From an uncultured Prevotella sp. (GTDB taxonomy: Bacteria > Bacteroidota > Bacteroidia > Bacteroidales > Bacteroidaceae), in contig OMXO01000023.1 of the NCBI GenBank assembly GCA_900315035.1, positions 22,558-86,557 on the forward strand: 64,000 nt of DNA, given 5' to 3'. The translations under genes were made by a program, and so were the position numbers. This document shows, in pieces, positions 42,781 through 51,306 of the stretch; within the stretch, counting starts at the first letter, position 1; every line of letters starts with the position of its first letter. Under the pieces are notes generated by a model that saw nothing but the letters and a program-made list of their open reading frames with translations, had not been told where the DNA came from and did no database searches.

Positions 42781-45120
42781 TTAATCATTTTTAATCAGAT
42801 GAACATCGCGCTGGGGGAACGGAATCGAGATGCCGTTCTCGTACAGGGTATCATAGACACATTTTAGAACATCGCTGATGACATAGGATTTCTTCGGGGC
42901 ATCGGCCCACACGAACAGGTTGAAATTGACACTCGATTCGGCCATTTCCGAGCAGACGCATTTTACCTGCTTCGACTGGTCCATCCACCTGTGGTGAAGG
43001 TTGTTGAGCGCATCCTCCACGAGTGTCGTTACCTGTTTCAGGTTAGAGCCGTAGGCCACGCTGAAGGGCACCACGGCCAGCACGTAGCCGTGATTTCTCG
43101 TCAGGTTCTTATAGTTCTTCGTGAAGAGTTGTGCGTTCTGGAAGGTGATCACCTCACCGTAGAGCGACTCGACGACGGTCGATGTGTAACTGATAGAGGC
43201 TACCTTACCCATGCGGCCATCCACTTCGATCCAGTCACCTACCTTGATGCGGCCGGCCATCAGCGTGGCACCGTAGTAGATGTTCTCGATGATGTCTTTC
43301 GAGGCGAAACCGATACCAGTTGACAGACCGCCCGAGATAGCCAGCAGCCAGGCCACACTGATATGGAAGAGCGAGAGTGAGATCATCAGCCACACACCCC
43401 AGACGAATACCTGGATGACGTTCTTGCCCATCACCTCGCGTGAGGCGGCCGTCGAGGGGTCGCTGCTCTGGTAGTGCATGCGCAGCAGGGCCAGGATGGT
43501 GCGGGCAATCCAGCGGAAGAGGAACCACATCGTGATGACCATCGAGAGCTTCAGGATTGATACCTGCAGGTTCTCCAACTCGATGAAGTTGTATTTGAAG
43601 ATACGCCAGCAGAGCTCACTCAGGTTGAACACCTTGGCAGCCCAATAGATGCTCAGCATCACCGAGTTCACGCTCAGCGCTGGCATCACCACCTTCTCCA
43701 CGAAACTGTAGTGCCAGGTCTGGGTGACGGGTTTGGCCTCGAGCCGCTTCTTGATGGCGTAGAGCTCCAGATAGCGGGTGCCGCAGGTAATCGTGAGGAT
43801 ACACGTCAACTGCATGATCCACCAGATGAGCAGTTGCACGGCCAGCAGGGTGTAGCCCGACCATGAGCAGCCAACACTGGCGATGAACACCACGAGCGAC
43901 ACATAGGTGTAGAAGATGTCCGACTTCGGGATGTTCTGGTTGTGGCGCCTGATGACCACCCACTGCCAGATAGCGCAGGCGAGCAACACGGGCGGCAGTA
44001 CGATGTTGACTAGTTCGTTTGGTATCAGGATGATGCGACAGCCGATGACGATGAATCCCATTGCTATAAGCGGGGCGTAGATGCGGAAAGCCGAACCTAT
44101 CTGGTCGCCCTTCACGCGGAGCAGCAGCGAGATGAGAATCACGCCCAGCAGCCAGGCATATTCCACCAGTAGGTTAGAGGCCATGATGAGGAAGTTCTGC
44201 GACGAGTTGCCCATCAGCAGGCCTTGTATCAGGGCAAAGGTGATGGTCGTGGTAGCCATCGTGATGGCTGTCTGTTTGCGCTTGAAGTCCTCCGTCTTAT
44301 AGCGGCGCGGCAGCATGAACCTGAAGAAGAGCAGATTGAGTACGGTAGCCAGGACTACGTAGATAGCGATGGCGATGAACATACCGAATATCCATTGCGC
44401 GCTCCATTGCGAGTTGTCGTTGTTGTTGGTCGTGTATTTCTTCCTGACGGTCTCGGTCATCGTGTTCCAGCGCCGGCCGAGGTTGCTCAGCAGGGTGGGG
44501 TAACTGTCGCCACCGTTCACAAAGATGCTCTTCTGGATGTCGGTATAGCGCTTCTGGGCATAGTCGTTAAGTTCACTCAGCCGTTGTGCCGTCTGGTTGT
44601 AGTAGCGTATGTTGCGCTTCAGCATCTGCTGGTTGCGGGCCAGCGTGTTGCGGATGTTGCGGGCCAGCCTGAGGCATGAGTCGCGCCGGCTGCTGCCGTA
44701 TTTCGTGGTCATCATGTCGGGCATTGACTGCAGTCGTACGATGATGCTGTCGTAGCGCGCCAGGTCGGCCTGACTCTTTTCTAAGAATTGTGCGAAGGGC
44801 AGCTGTCGCTTGTTGAACTCGCGGTAGAGCTTGGTGGCCTCCTGACAGGCATAGGTCATGTCGAACACGTTCTCCGTCTGCTGCGAGTAGAGCATCAGCG
44901 CGTTCTGGTCGGCTTGCTTCAGCGTGAGCAGCAGTTGGGTAATCATCGTCTTCGTGAGTTCCTGACGCCTCGCCGAACGCACCGTCAACTCATTGTTGTA
45001 TTGCTCCAGCTCGGCCTGCAGGATGGTGAGTGTCTGTTCGAGATCCTTCTCCTTCAGCACGGCTCCCGCCTCGGCGATGAATGCCATGATGACGACAAAT
45101 GTCAGTAAGATACGTTTCAT
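42781..45120 (-). CDS. Large MscS-family mechanosensitive channel
   Basis: A 779-residue protein with a signal peptide (residues 1-20), a periplasmic helical/coiled domain (about 22-240), around ten membrane helices and a C-terminal MscS domain. The pore region reads ISGGLSTGIGFASKDIIENI and the beta domain GRIKVGDWIEVDGRMGKV. This is the size class of the MscK/YnaI-like channels that vent solutes under osmotic downshock. It has its own -7 box (45154-45161). It lies 45 bases downstream-side of the kdsA operon start but is transcribed toward it, so it may read through into kdsA. Confidence 0.9.
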   Translation of the reverse strand: MKRILLTFVVIMAFIAEAGAVLKEKDLEQTLTILQAELEQYNNELTVRSARRQELTKTMITQLLLTLKQADQNALMLYSQQTENVFDMTYACQEATKLYREFNKRQLPFAQFLEKSQADLARYDSIIVRLQSMPDMMTTKYGSSRRDSCLRLARNIRNTLARNQQMLKRNIRYYNQTAQRLSELNDYAQKRYTDIQKSIFVNGGDSYPTLLSNLGRRWNTMTETVRKKYTTNNNDNSQWSAQWIFGMFIAIAIYVVLATVLNLLFFRFMLPRRYKTEDFKRKQTAITMATTTITFALIQGLLMGNSSQNFLIMASNLLVEYAWLLGVILISLLLRVKGDQIGSAFRIYAPLIAMGFIVIGCRIILIPNELVNIVLPPVLLACAIWQWVVIRRHNQNIPKSDIFYTYVSLVVFIASVGCSWSGYTLLAVQLLIWWIMQLTCILTITCGTRYLELYAIKKRLEAKPVTQTWHYSFVEKVVMPALSVNSVMLSIYWAAKVFNLSELCWRIFKYNFIELENLQVSILKLSMVITMWFLFRWIARTILALLRMHYQSSDPSTAASREVMGKNVIQVFVWGVWLMISLSLFHISVAWLLAISGGLSTGIGFASKDIIENIYYGATLMAGRIKVGDWIEVDGRMGKVASISYTSTVVESLYGEVITFQNAQLFTKNYKNLTRNHGYVLAVVPFSVAYGSNLKQVTTLVEDALNNLHHRWMDQSKQVKCVCSEMAESSVNFNLFVWADAPKKSYVISDVLKCVYDTLYENGISIPFPQRDVHLIKND

Positions 45121-45153
45121 CTGTTTCGTTTATTGCTTCTTTAATTTAGGGCG

Positions 45154-45161
45154 CAAAGGTA
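45154..45161 (-). promoter_or_regulatory. -7 promoter box for the MscS gene
   Basis: The minus strand reads TACCTTTG, 33 bases before the ATG at 45120. Confidence 0.6.
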
Positions 45162-45226
45162 CATAAAAAATCATAGTTTTAAGAAAAAAACTGCCACAAA
45201 CCTTGTGTATTTAAATCTTTTTTGAT

Positions 45227-45234
45227 TACTTTTG
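45227..45234 (+). promoter_or_regulatory. -7 promoter box for the BadF-type kinase gene
   Basis: TACTTTTG, 29 bases before the ATG at 45264. It rules out an in-frame TTG start at 45222. Confidence 0.55.
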
Positions 45235-45263
45235 CAGCCATAACCATAAAAAAGATTAGAAAA

Positions 45264-46145
45264 ATGTTACTTATAGCTGATAGTGGAAGCACCAAAACCG
45301 ATTGGGCAATCGTTACTGCTGCCTCTCAACCTGTGGTGCTCAATACCCAGGGTATCAATCCCGTTCACCAGTCGCGTGAGGAGATCGTTCAGATTATCCG
45401 TGAAGAGTTTGTCGGACTTATGGGCTCTACTCCCGAGGTCCAGAAATTGAGAAGTGCAGCCATCCTGACTCCCGAGTTCCCGATGGCTGTATATTTTTAT
45501 GGTAGTGGTATCCGTCCCGAGATGGAGGCACTGATGACCTCGCTTCTTCGCGAGTCGTTCCCCCAGGCCGAAATCGTCGAGGCCCACAGCGACCTGCTGG
45601 GTGCGGCGCGTGCTCTTTGCGGCCATAAAGAGGGTATTGCCAGTATTTTAGGAACAGGTGCTAATTCTTGCCTTTATAATGGTGAGGAGATTGTTGAGCA
45701 CATGCCAGCCCTCGGTTATATCCTTGGCGACGAGGGTAGTGGATCGGTACTTGGCAAGCGCTTTGTTCACGACCTCTATGGCGGACTTTTGTCAGAAGAA
45801 ATCAAAGAGACTTTTGAGAAGGAGACCAAACTCAATCTGGCTGAGATTATCCGTCGCGTCTATCGTCAGCCATTGGCTAACCGCTTCCTGGCATCGCTCT
45901 CAGAGTTTATCTCTGGTCATCTCGACGACCCAGGTGTGCGTCAGGTAGTAGTCCGTAATTTCGAGGATTTCCTGAGTCATCATATCAAGTCGTATAAGCG
46001 TCCCGATCTGCCCGTATCATTCGTCGGCAGCGTGGCTTGGCATTATAAGGAACAGTTGCAGGAGGCAGCCGCCAACCTTAATTTCAGTCTCGGCGCCATC
46101 CTGAAGACGCCACTCGCTGGCTTGATTGCCTATCATAAACTCTAA
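45264..46145 (+). CDS. BadF/BadG-family sugar kinase (N-acetylglucosamine kinase-like)
   Basis: A 293-residue ASKHA-fold kinase. MLLIADSGSTKTDWAIV is the phosphate-1 loop; ASILGTGANSCLYNGEEIVE and LGDEGSGSVLGKRFVHD are the phosphate-2 and hinge motifs of GlcNAc/glucosamine kinases. It most likely phosphorylates an amino sugar in the cytoplasm; the exact sugar is not proven. The start was set at the ATG after the -7 box. The M13 peptidase gene begins 4 bases after its stop, so they are cotranscribed. Confidence 0.85.
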   Translation: MLLIADSGSTKTDWAIVTAASQPVVLNTQGINPVHQSREEIVQIIREEFVGLMGSTPEVQKLRSAAILTPEFPMAVYFYGSGIRPEMEALMTSLLRESFPQAEIVEAHSDLLGAARALCGHKEGIASILGTGANSCLYNGEEIVEHMPALGYILGDEGSGSVLGKRFVHDLYGGLLSEEIKETFEKETKLNLAEIIRRVYRQPLANRFLASLSEFISGHLDDPGVRQVVVRNFEDFLSHHIKSYKRPDLPVSFVGSVAWHYKEQLQEAAANLNFSLGAILKTPLAGLIAYHKL

Positions 46146-46149
46146 ATAT

Positions 46150-48198
46150 ATGAGGAAAATCTTCAGATTTCGATGGATGCCGGCTGCCATCCTTACCTGT
46201 GGCCTTCTAACGACCTCTTGTGACGATGTGCTGAATGTGATCGACAACTCCTCGACTGTGCCCGAGGAGGCTTCGGCCGTGGACAATGGCAAGTGGACTA
46301 TCGACGAAAGTTTCGTTGACACTTCTGTGAAGCCCGGCGATGACTTCTATATGTACCGCATCGGTAAATGGTGGGCGGCGGCGACTGTCGATGACAATGC
46401 GAAACTTCCCCTGACTGCAGGATTCTTGACCGACCTTGAGGCAGGAGTTGCACAACTGACGACAGAAAAACCGGGAAGTGCCATCATTTTCTATAACCAC
46501 TTGAATGCCTTACTCGACCAGACACAAGAGCCTATCATGGCTACGAATGCCTTGGTCTATACTGGGAATGTATATACGGAGTGTGGCTATAACCAGGCCT
46601 GCAAAGAAGCTGAGGCCCAGAACGATCCTACCCCCATCTGGAAGGCTATGGGCCGACTGATGGCCAAGGGTGCTCCGATACCCTTCATGTTCCAGCACCT
46701 CGGCTATGAAGGCAAGACCATCTTGGTCATGTATATCGCTGAAAGCTTGATGCCCTATGCGAAATCGTCTCTGCTACCCGACAATCTGCGCAGTGACGGT
46801 CAGTTCGTCAAGGCGCTCGTCCCCCTAACATCGAAGGCTGGCACGCGCGGCCTCGACGAAAGCAAGTGGCCCCATCTGGTGGCGATGGTCAAGGAAGCTG
46901 GCATCGACCCAGCCGATGTATATCTTTGGTCTGAGAGATCTTCTTACTATAACCTAAAACCTGATGTACTGAAATGGATAGAAGAAAACACGCAGATCAT
47001 CAAAGACCTGAACAACTGTTCACCAGTCGATTTAGAAATACAGTTGCAGAAATATGCCTCCGAAGCAACGGTACTCTATTCCTATGAGAATTATCAGAAA
47101 GTAGTAGATTCTTATCGTCAGTCGGGTTTGGATTTCAGCATCAACAATATCTACACTTACTTCTACAATAATTTTATGCAGTATGAGGTGTCGCACGATG
47201 TAGGCATGAAAAACATGACGCCTGAAATGCGACAGGAGGGCATCGAACGCAGCAAGGAACTTATCTACGTGTTTGCCGAGCGCATCAAGGCCAACCAATG
47301 GCTCAGCGACGAAGGTAAGAAGGTTGCACTCGAGAAGCTTGACAACATGATCATCAACGTGGGCTGTCCCGAGAAGTGGATCACAGAGGCCATCCCCGAC
47401 CTCAGCAATAGCCAGTCGCCCGTCGAAGATTCATACCTGCTCAGAAAGGCCGCCTTCAACTTTTCGAAGTATGTGGCTGGCAAGCCGCTCAAGGAAACTT
47501 CATTCCACCTGCTCCTTGAACCGAGCTCAAAGTCTTCGCTAGCTCTCCTTAACGCCTACTATACCCCATATTTTAACGCTATCAACATCTATCCCTGGTG
47601 GCTTATGATGCCGCTTTACGATTCCACGCAAAACCAGGCCATCAACTATGCATTCTTGGCCGTAACAGCCCACGAAATCACCCATGGCTTCGATAGCCAA
47701 GGCTGTAAGTATAACAAGAATGGCGACTACGTGGATCTCTTCACCAATGCGGCTGACAAGGATGCCTTCGATCAACTCAGCAAGCAGCTCATCGATCGCT
47801 TCAATGAACTCGACATCATGGTGATACCCGGCGAGAAGAGCCACGGCGAGTTCTGCCTGGCTGAGAATATTGCCGATCTGGGCGGTGTGGAGATTGCCTT
47901 CGACGCTTATACCCGTTATCTCGAGAACCACGGATTCAAGGGCGAAGAGATGGCCAGGCAACAGGCTTCCTTCTTCTGCGCCTTCACAGAACTCTACCGC
48001 GAGAAGTACGGGCCTAACTTCGCCAAATATCACCTCTATGGTAACCCCTATAACAATACCCAGCCCGACATCCATTCGCTGGATCGCGAACGCATCAACG
48101 GCACCTTCCGCAACATCGATGCCTGGTACCATTTCTTCGACGTGCAGCCGGGCGATAAGCTCTACCTCGCACCAGCCGACCGCGTGCATATCTGGTAA
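46150..48198 (+). CDS. M13-family (neprilysin-like) metallopeptidase lipoprotein
   Basis: A 682-residue protein with a lipoprotein signal (MRKIFRFRWMPAAILTCGLL then TTSC, Cys24). Near the C-terminus are the M13 zinc motifs: VTAHEITHGFDSQG (HEITH at 508-512) and LAENIADLGGVEIAFDA (third ligand Glu572). The N-terminal part carries SVKPGDDFYMYRIGKWW, a form of the M13 start. M13 enzymes cleave short peptides; this one would sit in the periplasm or on an outer surface. A very strong terminator follows. An in-frame ATG at 46126, before the kinase stop, is less likely because it spoils the signal peptide. Confidence 0.92.
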   Translation: MRKIFRFRWMPAAILTCGLLTTSCDDVLNVIDNSSTVPEEASAVDNGKWTIDESFVDTSVKPGDDFYMYRIGKWWAAATVDDNAKLPLTAGFLTDLEAGVAQLTTEKPGSAIIFYNHLNALLDQTQEPIMATNALVYTGNVYTECGYNQACKEAEAQNDPTPIWKAMGRLMAKGAPIPFMFQHLGYEGKTILVMYIAESLMPYAKSSLLPDNLRSDGQFVKALVPLTSKAGTRGLDESKWPHLVAMVKEAGIDPADVYLWSERSSYYNLKPDVLKWIEENTQIIKDLNNCSPVDLEIQLQKYASEATVLYSYENYQKVVDSYRQSGLDFSINNIYTYFYNNFMQYEVSHDVGMKNMTPEMRQEGIERSKELIYVFAERIKANQWLSDEGKKVALEKLDNMIINVGCPEKWITEAIPDLSNSQSPVEDSYLLRKAAFNFSKYVAGKPLKETSFHLLLEPSSKSSLALLNAYYTPYFNAINIYPWWLMMPLYDSTQNQAINYAFLAVTAHEITHGFDSQGCKYNKNGDYVDLFTNAADKDAFDQLSKQLIDRFNELDIMVIPGEKSHGEFCLAENIADLGGVEIAFDAYTRYLENHGFKGEEMARQQASFFCAFTELYREKYGPNFAKYHLYGNPYNNTQPDIHSLDRERINGTFRNIDAWYHFFDVQPGDKLYLAPADRVHIW

Positions 48199-48214
48199 GA
48201 GAGGATAGCCATAA

Positions 48215-48260
48215 CAGAGAGAGCCTGCGATATCGACAATCGCAGGCTCTCTCTGTCTTT
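48215..48260 (+). terminator. Strong hairpin terminator after the M13 peptidase gene
   Basis: A perfect 17-bp stem (CAGAGAGAGCCTGCGAT against its complement at 48239-48255) with a 7-base loop, followed by TCTTT. Confidence 0.85.
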
Positions 48261-48299
48261 GGACACTATGACGGTATTGACAGTATTTTTATAAACTTT

Positions 48300-48357
48300 T
48301 CACGCGTACCGTGCAGGAACCTTATAATATACGTGCGGGTGTGCGCGGTACGCGTGA
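48300..48357. repeat. Long-spaced inverted repeat in the 415-base intergenic region
   Basis: TCACGCGTACCG (48300-48311) and its exact complement CGGTACGCGTGA (48346-48357) are 34 bases apart. The region 48199-48613 has no convincing gene; it holds two terminators, this repeat, a minus-strand -7 box and a repeat pair. Confidence 0.6.
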
Positions 48358-48428
48358 GAATTCTTGGAAAAATGTGTCATTACTGTCCATCTGTCCACGA
48401 ATGAACCAACTGCCAAAGAACTCAAGTG

Positions 48429-48436
48429 CAAAGATA
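48429..48436 (-). promoter_or_regulatory. Orphan -7 promoter box on the minus strand
   Basis: The minus strand reads TATCTTTG, but only short frames (about 20-26 codons) lie downstream of it. It may drive a small RNA across the inverted repeat or be a relic. Confidence 0.3.
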
Positions 48437-48506
48437 CAACATTTTTCGGCCATTTGCAAGTTTTCTGGCAAAAAAGTGGTTAGTGAGGCAGAATTTACTG
48501 GTAGGT

Positions 48507-48553
48507 GTAGGAAAACTTTTTCCTACGTGTACTAAAAAGAACTCCTACGTGTA
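48507..48553. repeat. Hairpin plus direct-repeat pair CCTACGTGTA
   Basis: A 9-bp hairpin GTAGGAAAA/TTTTCCTAC (48507-48526) merges into CCTACGTGTA (48522-48531). The same ten bases recur at 48544-48553, 22 bases on, about two helix turns. It lies just downstream of the PI-PLC gene's terminator. Confidence 0.55.
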
Positions 48554-48562
48554 GCAGAAAAA

Positions 48563-48589
48563 AAGCCCCGCCAACAACCGGCGAGGCTT
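48563..48589 (-). terminator. Terminator of the PI-PLC-like gene
   Basis: A 10-bp stem with one mismatch (AAGCCCCGCC/GGCGAGGCTT, 7-base loop). On the minus strand it is followed by seven T residues, 25 bases past the stop codon. Confidence 0.8.
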
Positions 48590-48613
48590 CTATTTTTCAT
48601 GAAATACTTGTGA

Positions 48614-50155
48614 TTACTCCTTCCAGTTCTGCTTGATTACGGCATCAACCAGCTTCATGCCGACGGTGTTGTAGAGTTTCGTCGATGTGTAGTCGGGACT
48701 CTCGTCCATACCGGCAAAGTCCATGTAGATGATACCTACAGAGCCCGTGTGACTGCTCAGCCAGTCGATGGTCTTCTGGTTGGTGACGACGGCATTCTCA
48801 CGATAACTGTCGGAGAACGGAATGAGGTAGGCCGACGGATAGTTGATGACCCATGCGGGCTTCTCGGCGGTCATGTCGCGCTTGACAGAGGCCTCCAGCA
48901 TGCGGATAAGGGCCGCATCCTTGTTGGCGCGCGTGATGCCTTTCCAGTAGTCCTGCACCCAGAGCGGTGTCTCGCTGCCGTCGGCTGCGGTGATGTGGCC
49001 CTTCTGCTGCTGCTCCAGTTCCAGATAGGAATCCCAACCATAGCAGTAGCCGCCAAGCGGCTTGTCGGCATAGACCTCCTTCGAGAGCATCAGCACCTTA
49101 CCACGCATCTCGCCGACGCTAAGGCGGGCCTTGAAGTCGGCAAACAAACTCTTCAGTTCAGCACCATTGACAAGCGCGTTGAAGTCCTTGCCCCAGGCAT
49201 CCTTTTTCTCGGTGTTGCTTAGATCGATGGTCACCACGCAGAACTCCGAGGGGTTGTCGGCCAGGAACTGCTTCAGTGTCTTGAAGAAGTCGGCGACATA
49301 CATCTTGGTGCCGGCCATGCCGTGACTGCAGCGCAGCACGTAGTTCTTACCGTCGAGGTCGTGCTTAGGGCGCAGGTCGAACACGCGCACGCCAGCCTTC
49401 AACTGCTCCTTGATGGTCAGGTCCTGGCACTTGGCGGTCATCTCGAAGGCGAAGGCCAAGTAGGGGTTGTGCCAGCCCTCGGCCGTACAGGCATCGTGGC
49501 TGCCGGGCAGCGAGAGGTCGGCCACGAACCGGTCGTCCTTCAGTTGCTTCATCCACTGGCTGTTGTCCACATTCTTAGGCTTATAGTCGGCAGCATTGTA
49601 TTTATCCTTGTCGCCGCCGTTCTGCTCCAGCAGTGAGTTCAGCACCTCCTGCATCTCCTGGTCGGCGCGTTCCAGCAGCAACACTTGTCCGTCAACGCCC
49701 TTCACCGTGATCTGGTCGTTGGCATAGCTGGCCTCCCAGCTCTTCGGATAGCTTTGTCCGAAGTCGTTGACTAAGGTCATGCTCACCTGACCGTCGGCTG
49801 TCGATGTGTAGTTGAATTGGCCGTAGCCCAGGCTTCCATGCACCATGACCGGCTCCGTGTCATCGCGGAAGAAGCAGCGCTGCAGCGAGCCGAAGCCCTC
49901 AGAACTGAAGTCGTAGATATCGACCACCATGTCGTAGTCGGCCTTCTGGTTGCTACCGTCCTCGGCCATGGCTGTGCCCGTGGCGTCGTAGGCGCAGTAC
50001 CAGGTGCCGCTCAGTTGTCCGGCCAACGGTTCGGGGGTAGGGGTGGTGGCGTTATCTTCATTGTTGCACGATGTGAGCATCGCCATACTGCTGATGACGA
50101 TGGCGAGCATTCCTTTCAGGCGGGCGCTCGTCTTTCTTAATTCGATTGTTTTCAT
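48614..50155 (-). CDS. PI-PLC X-domain lipoprotein
   Basis: A 513-residue protein with a lipoprotein signal (MLAIVISSMAMLTSC, Cys30). An N-terminal beta-rich domain (about 45-165) precedes the catalytic domain (about 200-510). LSLPGSHDACT (His220), FDLRPKH (Arg262) and VLRCSHGMAG (His278) match the PI-specific phospholipase C X-box, with the two catalytic histidines present. It would cleave phosphatidylinositol-type or related phosphodiesters at the cell surface. Prevotella-group cells may face host or own inositol lipids; the true substrate is unknown. It is monocistronic. Confidence 0.85.
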   Translation of the reverse strand: MKTIELRKTSARLKGMLAIVISSMAMLTSCNNEDNATTPTPEPLAGQLSGTWYCAYDATGTAMAEDGSNQKADYDMVVDIYDFSSEGFGSLQRCFFRDDTEPVMVHGSLGYGQFNYTSTADGQVSMTLVNDFGQSYPKSWEASYANDQITVKGVDGQVLLLERADQEMQEVLNSLLEQNGGDKDKYNAADYKPKNVDNSQWMKQLKDDRFVADLSLPGSHDACTAEGWHNPYLAFAFEMTAKCQDLTIKEQLKAGVRVFDLRPKHDLDGKNYVLRCSHGMAGTKMYVADFFKTLKQFLADNPSEFCVVTIDLSNTEKKDAWGKDFNALVNGAELKSLFADFKARLSVGEMRGKVLMLSKEVYADKPLGGYCYGWDSYLELEQQQKGHITAADGSETPLWVQDYWKGITRANKDAALIRMLEASVKRDMTAEKPAWVINYPSAYLIPFSDSYRENAVVTNQKTIDWLSSHTGSVGIIYMDFAGMDESPDYTSTKLYNTVGMKLVDAVIKQNWKE

Positions 50156-50242
50156 ATCTTTTGATGTTTAATTGATTACCATATCTTTACGCGGTCGGCG
50201 GGTTTGCGGTAGAGAATGCGGGATTTTTATTTATTTCGATGG

Positions 50243-50250
50243 CAAAGATA
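50243..50250 (-). promoter_or_regulatory. -7 promoter box for the PI-PLC-like gene
   Basis: The minus strand reads TATCTTTG, 87 bases before the ATG at 50155. Confidence 0.5.
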
Positions 50251-50311
50251 CGAAGATTTTCAGAATGAACAAAAAGATTCCAGAGAATTTTGCAGTCTCG
50301 CTTTTTCTTCA

Positions 50312-50319
50312 TAACTTTG
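50312..50319 (+). promoter_or_regulatory. -7 promoter box for the first DUF3667 gene
   Basis: TAACTTTG, 39 bases before the GTG start at 50359. Confidence 0.55.
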
Positions 50320-50358
50320 CAGCGGAAACCAATAACAGGGAATTATTGAATCAATCTG

Positions 50359-51306
50359 GTGAATAAAGAGCAGTTATTACAATATTACCACCGCTTCTGC
50401 CGCTGGCAACAGGCCGTACCGCATTATGTCAATCGTCATCAGGACACCGTCCAGTGCTGCCATAACTGCGGCACCCGGTTTGCCGACAATTTCTGTCCGC
50501 GCTGCGGTCAGCGTGCCGAGGTGGGACGTGTGGGGTGGAACTCCATCAAGGATAACATCGCTATTCTGTGGGGACTGGACTCCCGCTCGCTCACTTATAC
50601 GCTCGTCCAGCTGCTGGGGCGTCCAGGTTATCTGGTACGCGACTACATCAGTGGCCATCGTCAGGTATCGTTCCCGCCTGTCAAGATGTTGGTCATTGTC
50701 TGTCTTTTCGTTGTTATTTTCGAGGCGGTGTTCCATCTGAAGAATAATGTCTTGGAGATTAAGTTCAACGTTAAGGAGATTGACGATGTCATCGGATGGA
50801 TCAATGCCCAGAAAAGTTGGGCAACGCTGTTCTTCCAATCTCTCTATATCCTGCCTACATGGCTGGTGTTCCGCTTTGCCCCTGACTACCCCCGACATAT
50901 GCTGCCTGAGGGTTTCTTCCTGCAAGTATTCTTGAGCGTCCAGGCTCTCCTCTTGAGTCTCTTTGGCTACTGGAGCGGAACTGTCGAACTCGTGCTTTGG
51001 CTCATTTATATGTATATTACCTACCGCCAGCTCTTCGGCTACGGCTGGTGGGGTACACTGTGGCGATTGGCCGTCGTTATGCTGACGCAAATGGCAGTCA
51101 TGCTGATTATTGTCATAGTTGTGATATATTTCTTTGGCTATGATGAAGAATCCAGATCAGATGTCAATACGATTAGGATCCTCTTGTCTGTTTTTGCCGT
51201 CACAGTCGTGCTCGTGGCTGTCATGCTCTCTGTTACCCATCGTATCAACGCTGGCCGAATACCGCAGCAGCATGCCTCTTATAATCTTATGCCGATAGAG
51301 GAGTAG
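50359..51306 (+). CDS. DUF3667 membrane protein, copy 1
   Basis: A 315-residue protein. Near the N-terminus is a zinc-ribbon-like CHNCGTRFADNFCPRCGQ. Then come the DUF3667 block (LLGRPGYLVRDYISGHRQVS, FPPVKMLVIVCLFVVI) and about five membrane helices. The function is unknown. It starts at GTG 50359; no in-frame ATG lies near the cysteine ribbon. Its 3' end overlaps the convergent DUF4421 gene by 28 bases. A second, diverged copy lies at 52440-53417. Confidence 0.82.
   Translation: MNKEQLLQYYHRFCRWQQAVPHYVNRHQDTVQCCHNCGTRFADNFCPRCGQRAEVGRVGWNSIKDNIAILWGLDSRSLTYTLVQLLGRPGYLVRDYISGHRQVSFPPVKMLVIVCLFVVIFEAVFHLKNNVLEIKFNVKEIDDVIGWINAQKSWATLFFQSLYILPTWLVFRFAPDYPRHMLPEGFFLQVFLSVQALLLSLFGYWSGTVELVLWLIYMYITYRQLFGYGWWGTLWRLAVVMLTQMAVMLIIVIVVIYFFGYDEESRSDVNTIRILLSVFAVTVVLVAVMLSVTHRINAGRIPQQHASYNLMPIEE

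Noticed and set aside
48311-48535. 74-codon plus-strand frame in the 48.2-48.6 kb gap
   Set aside because: It runs through the inverted repeat and hairpin, has no ribosome site and no sensible composition.
50172-50366. 64-codon plus-strand frame before the first DUF3667 gene
   Set aside because: It spans two promoter boxes (50243 and 50312), so it is unlikely to be translated.
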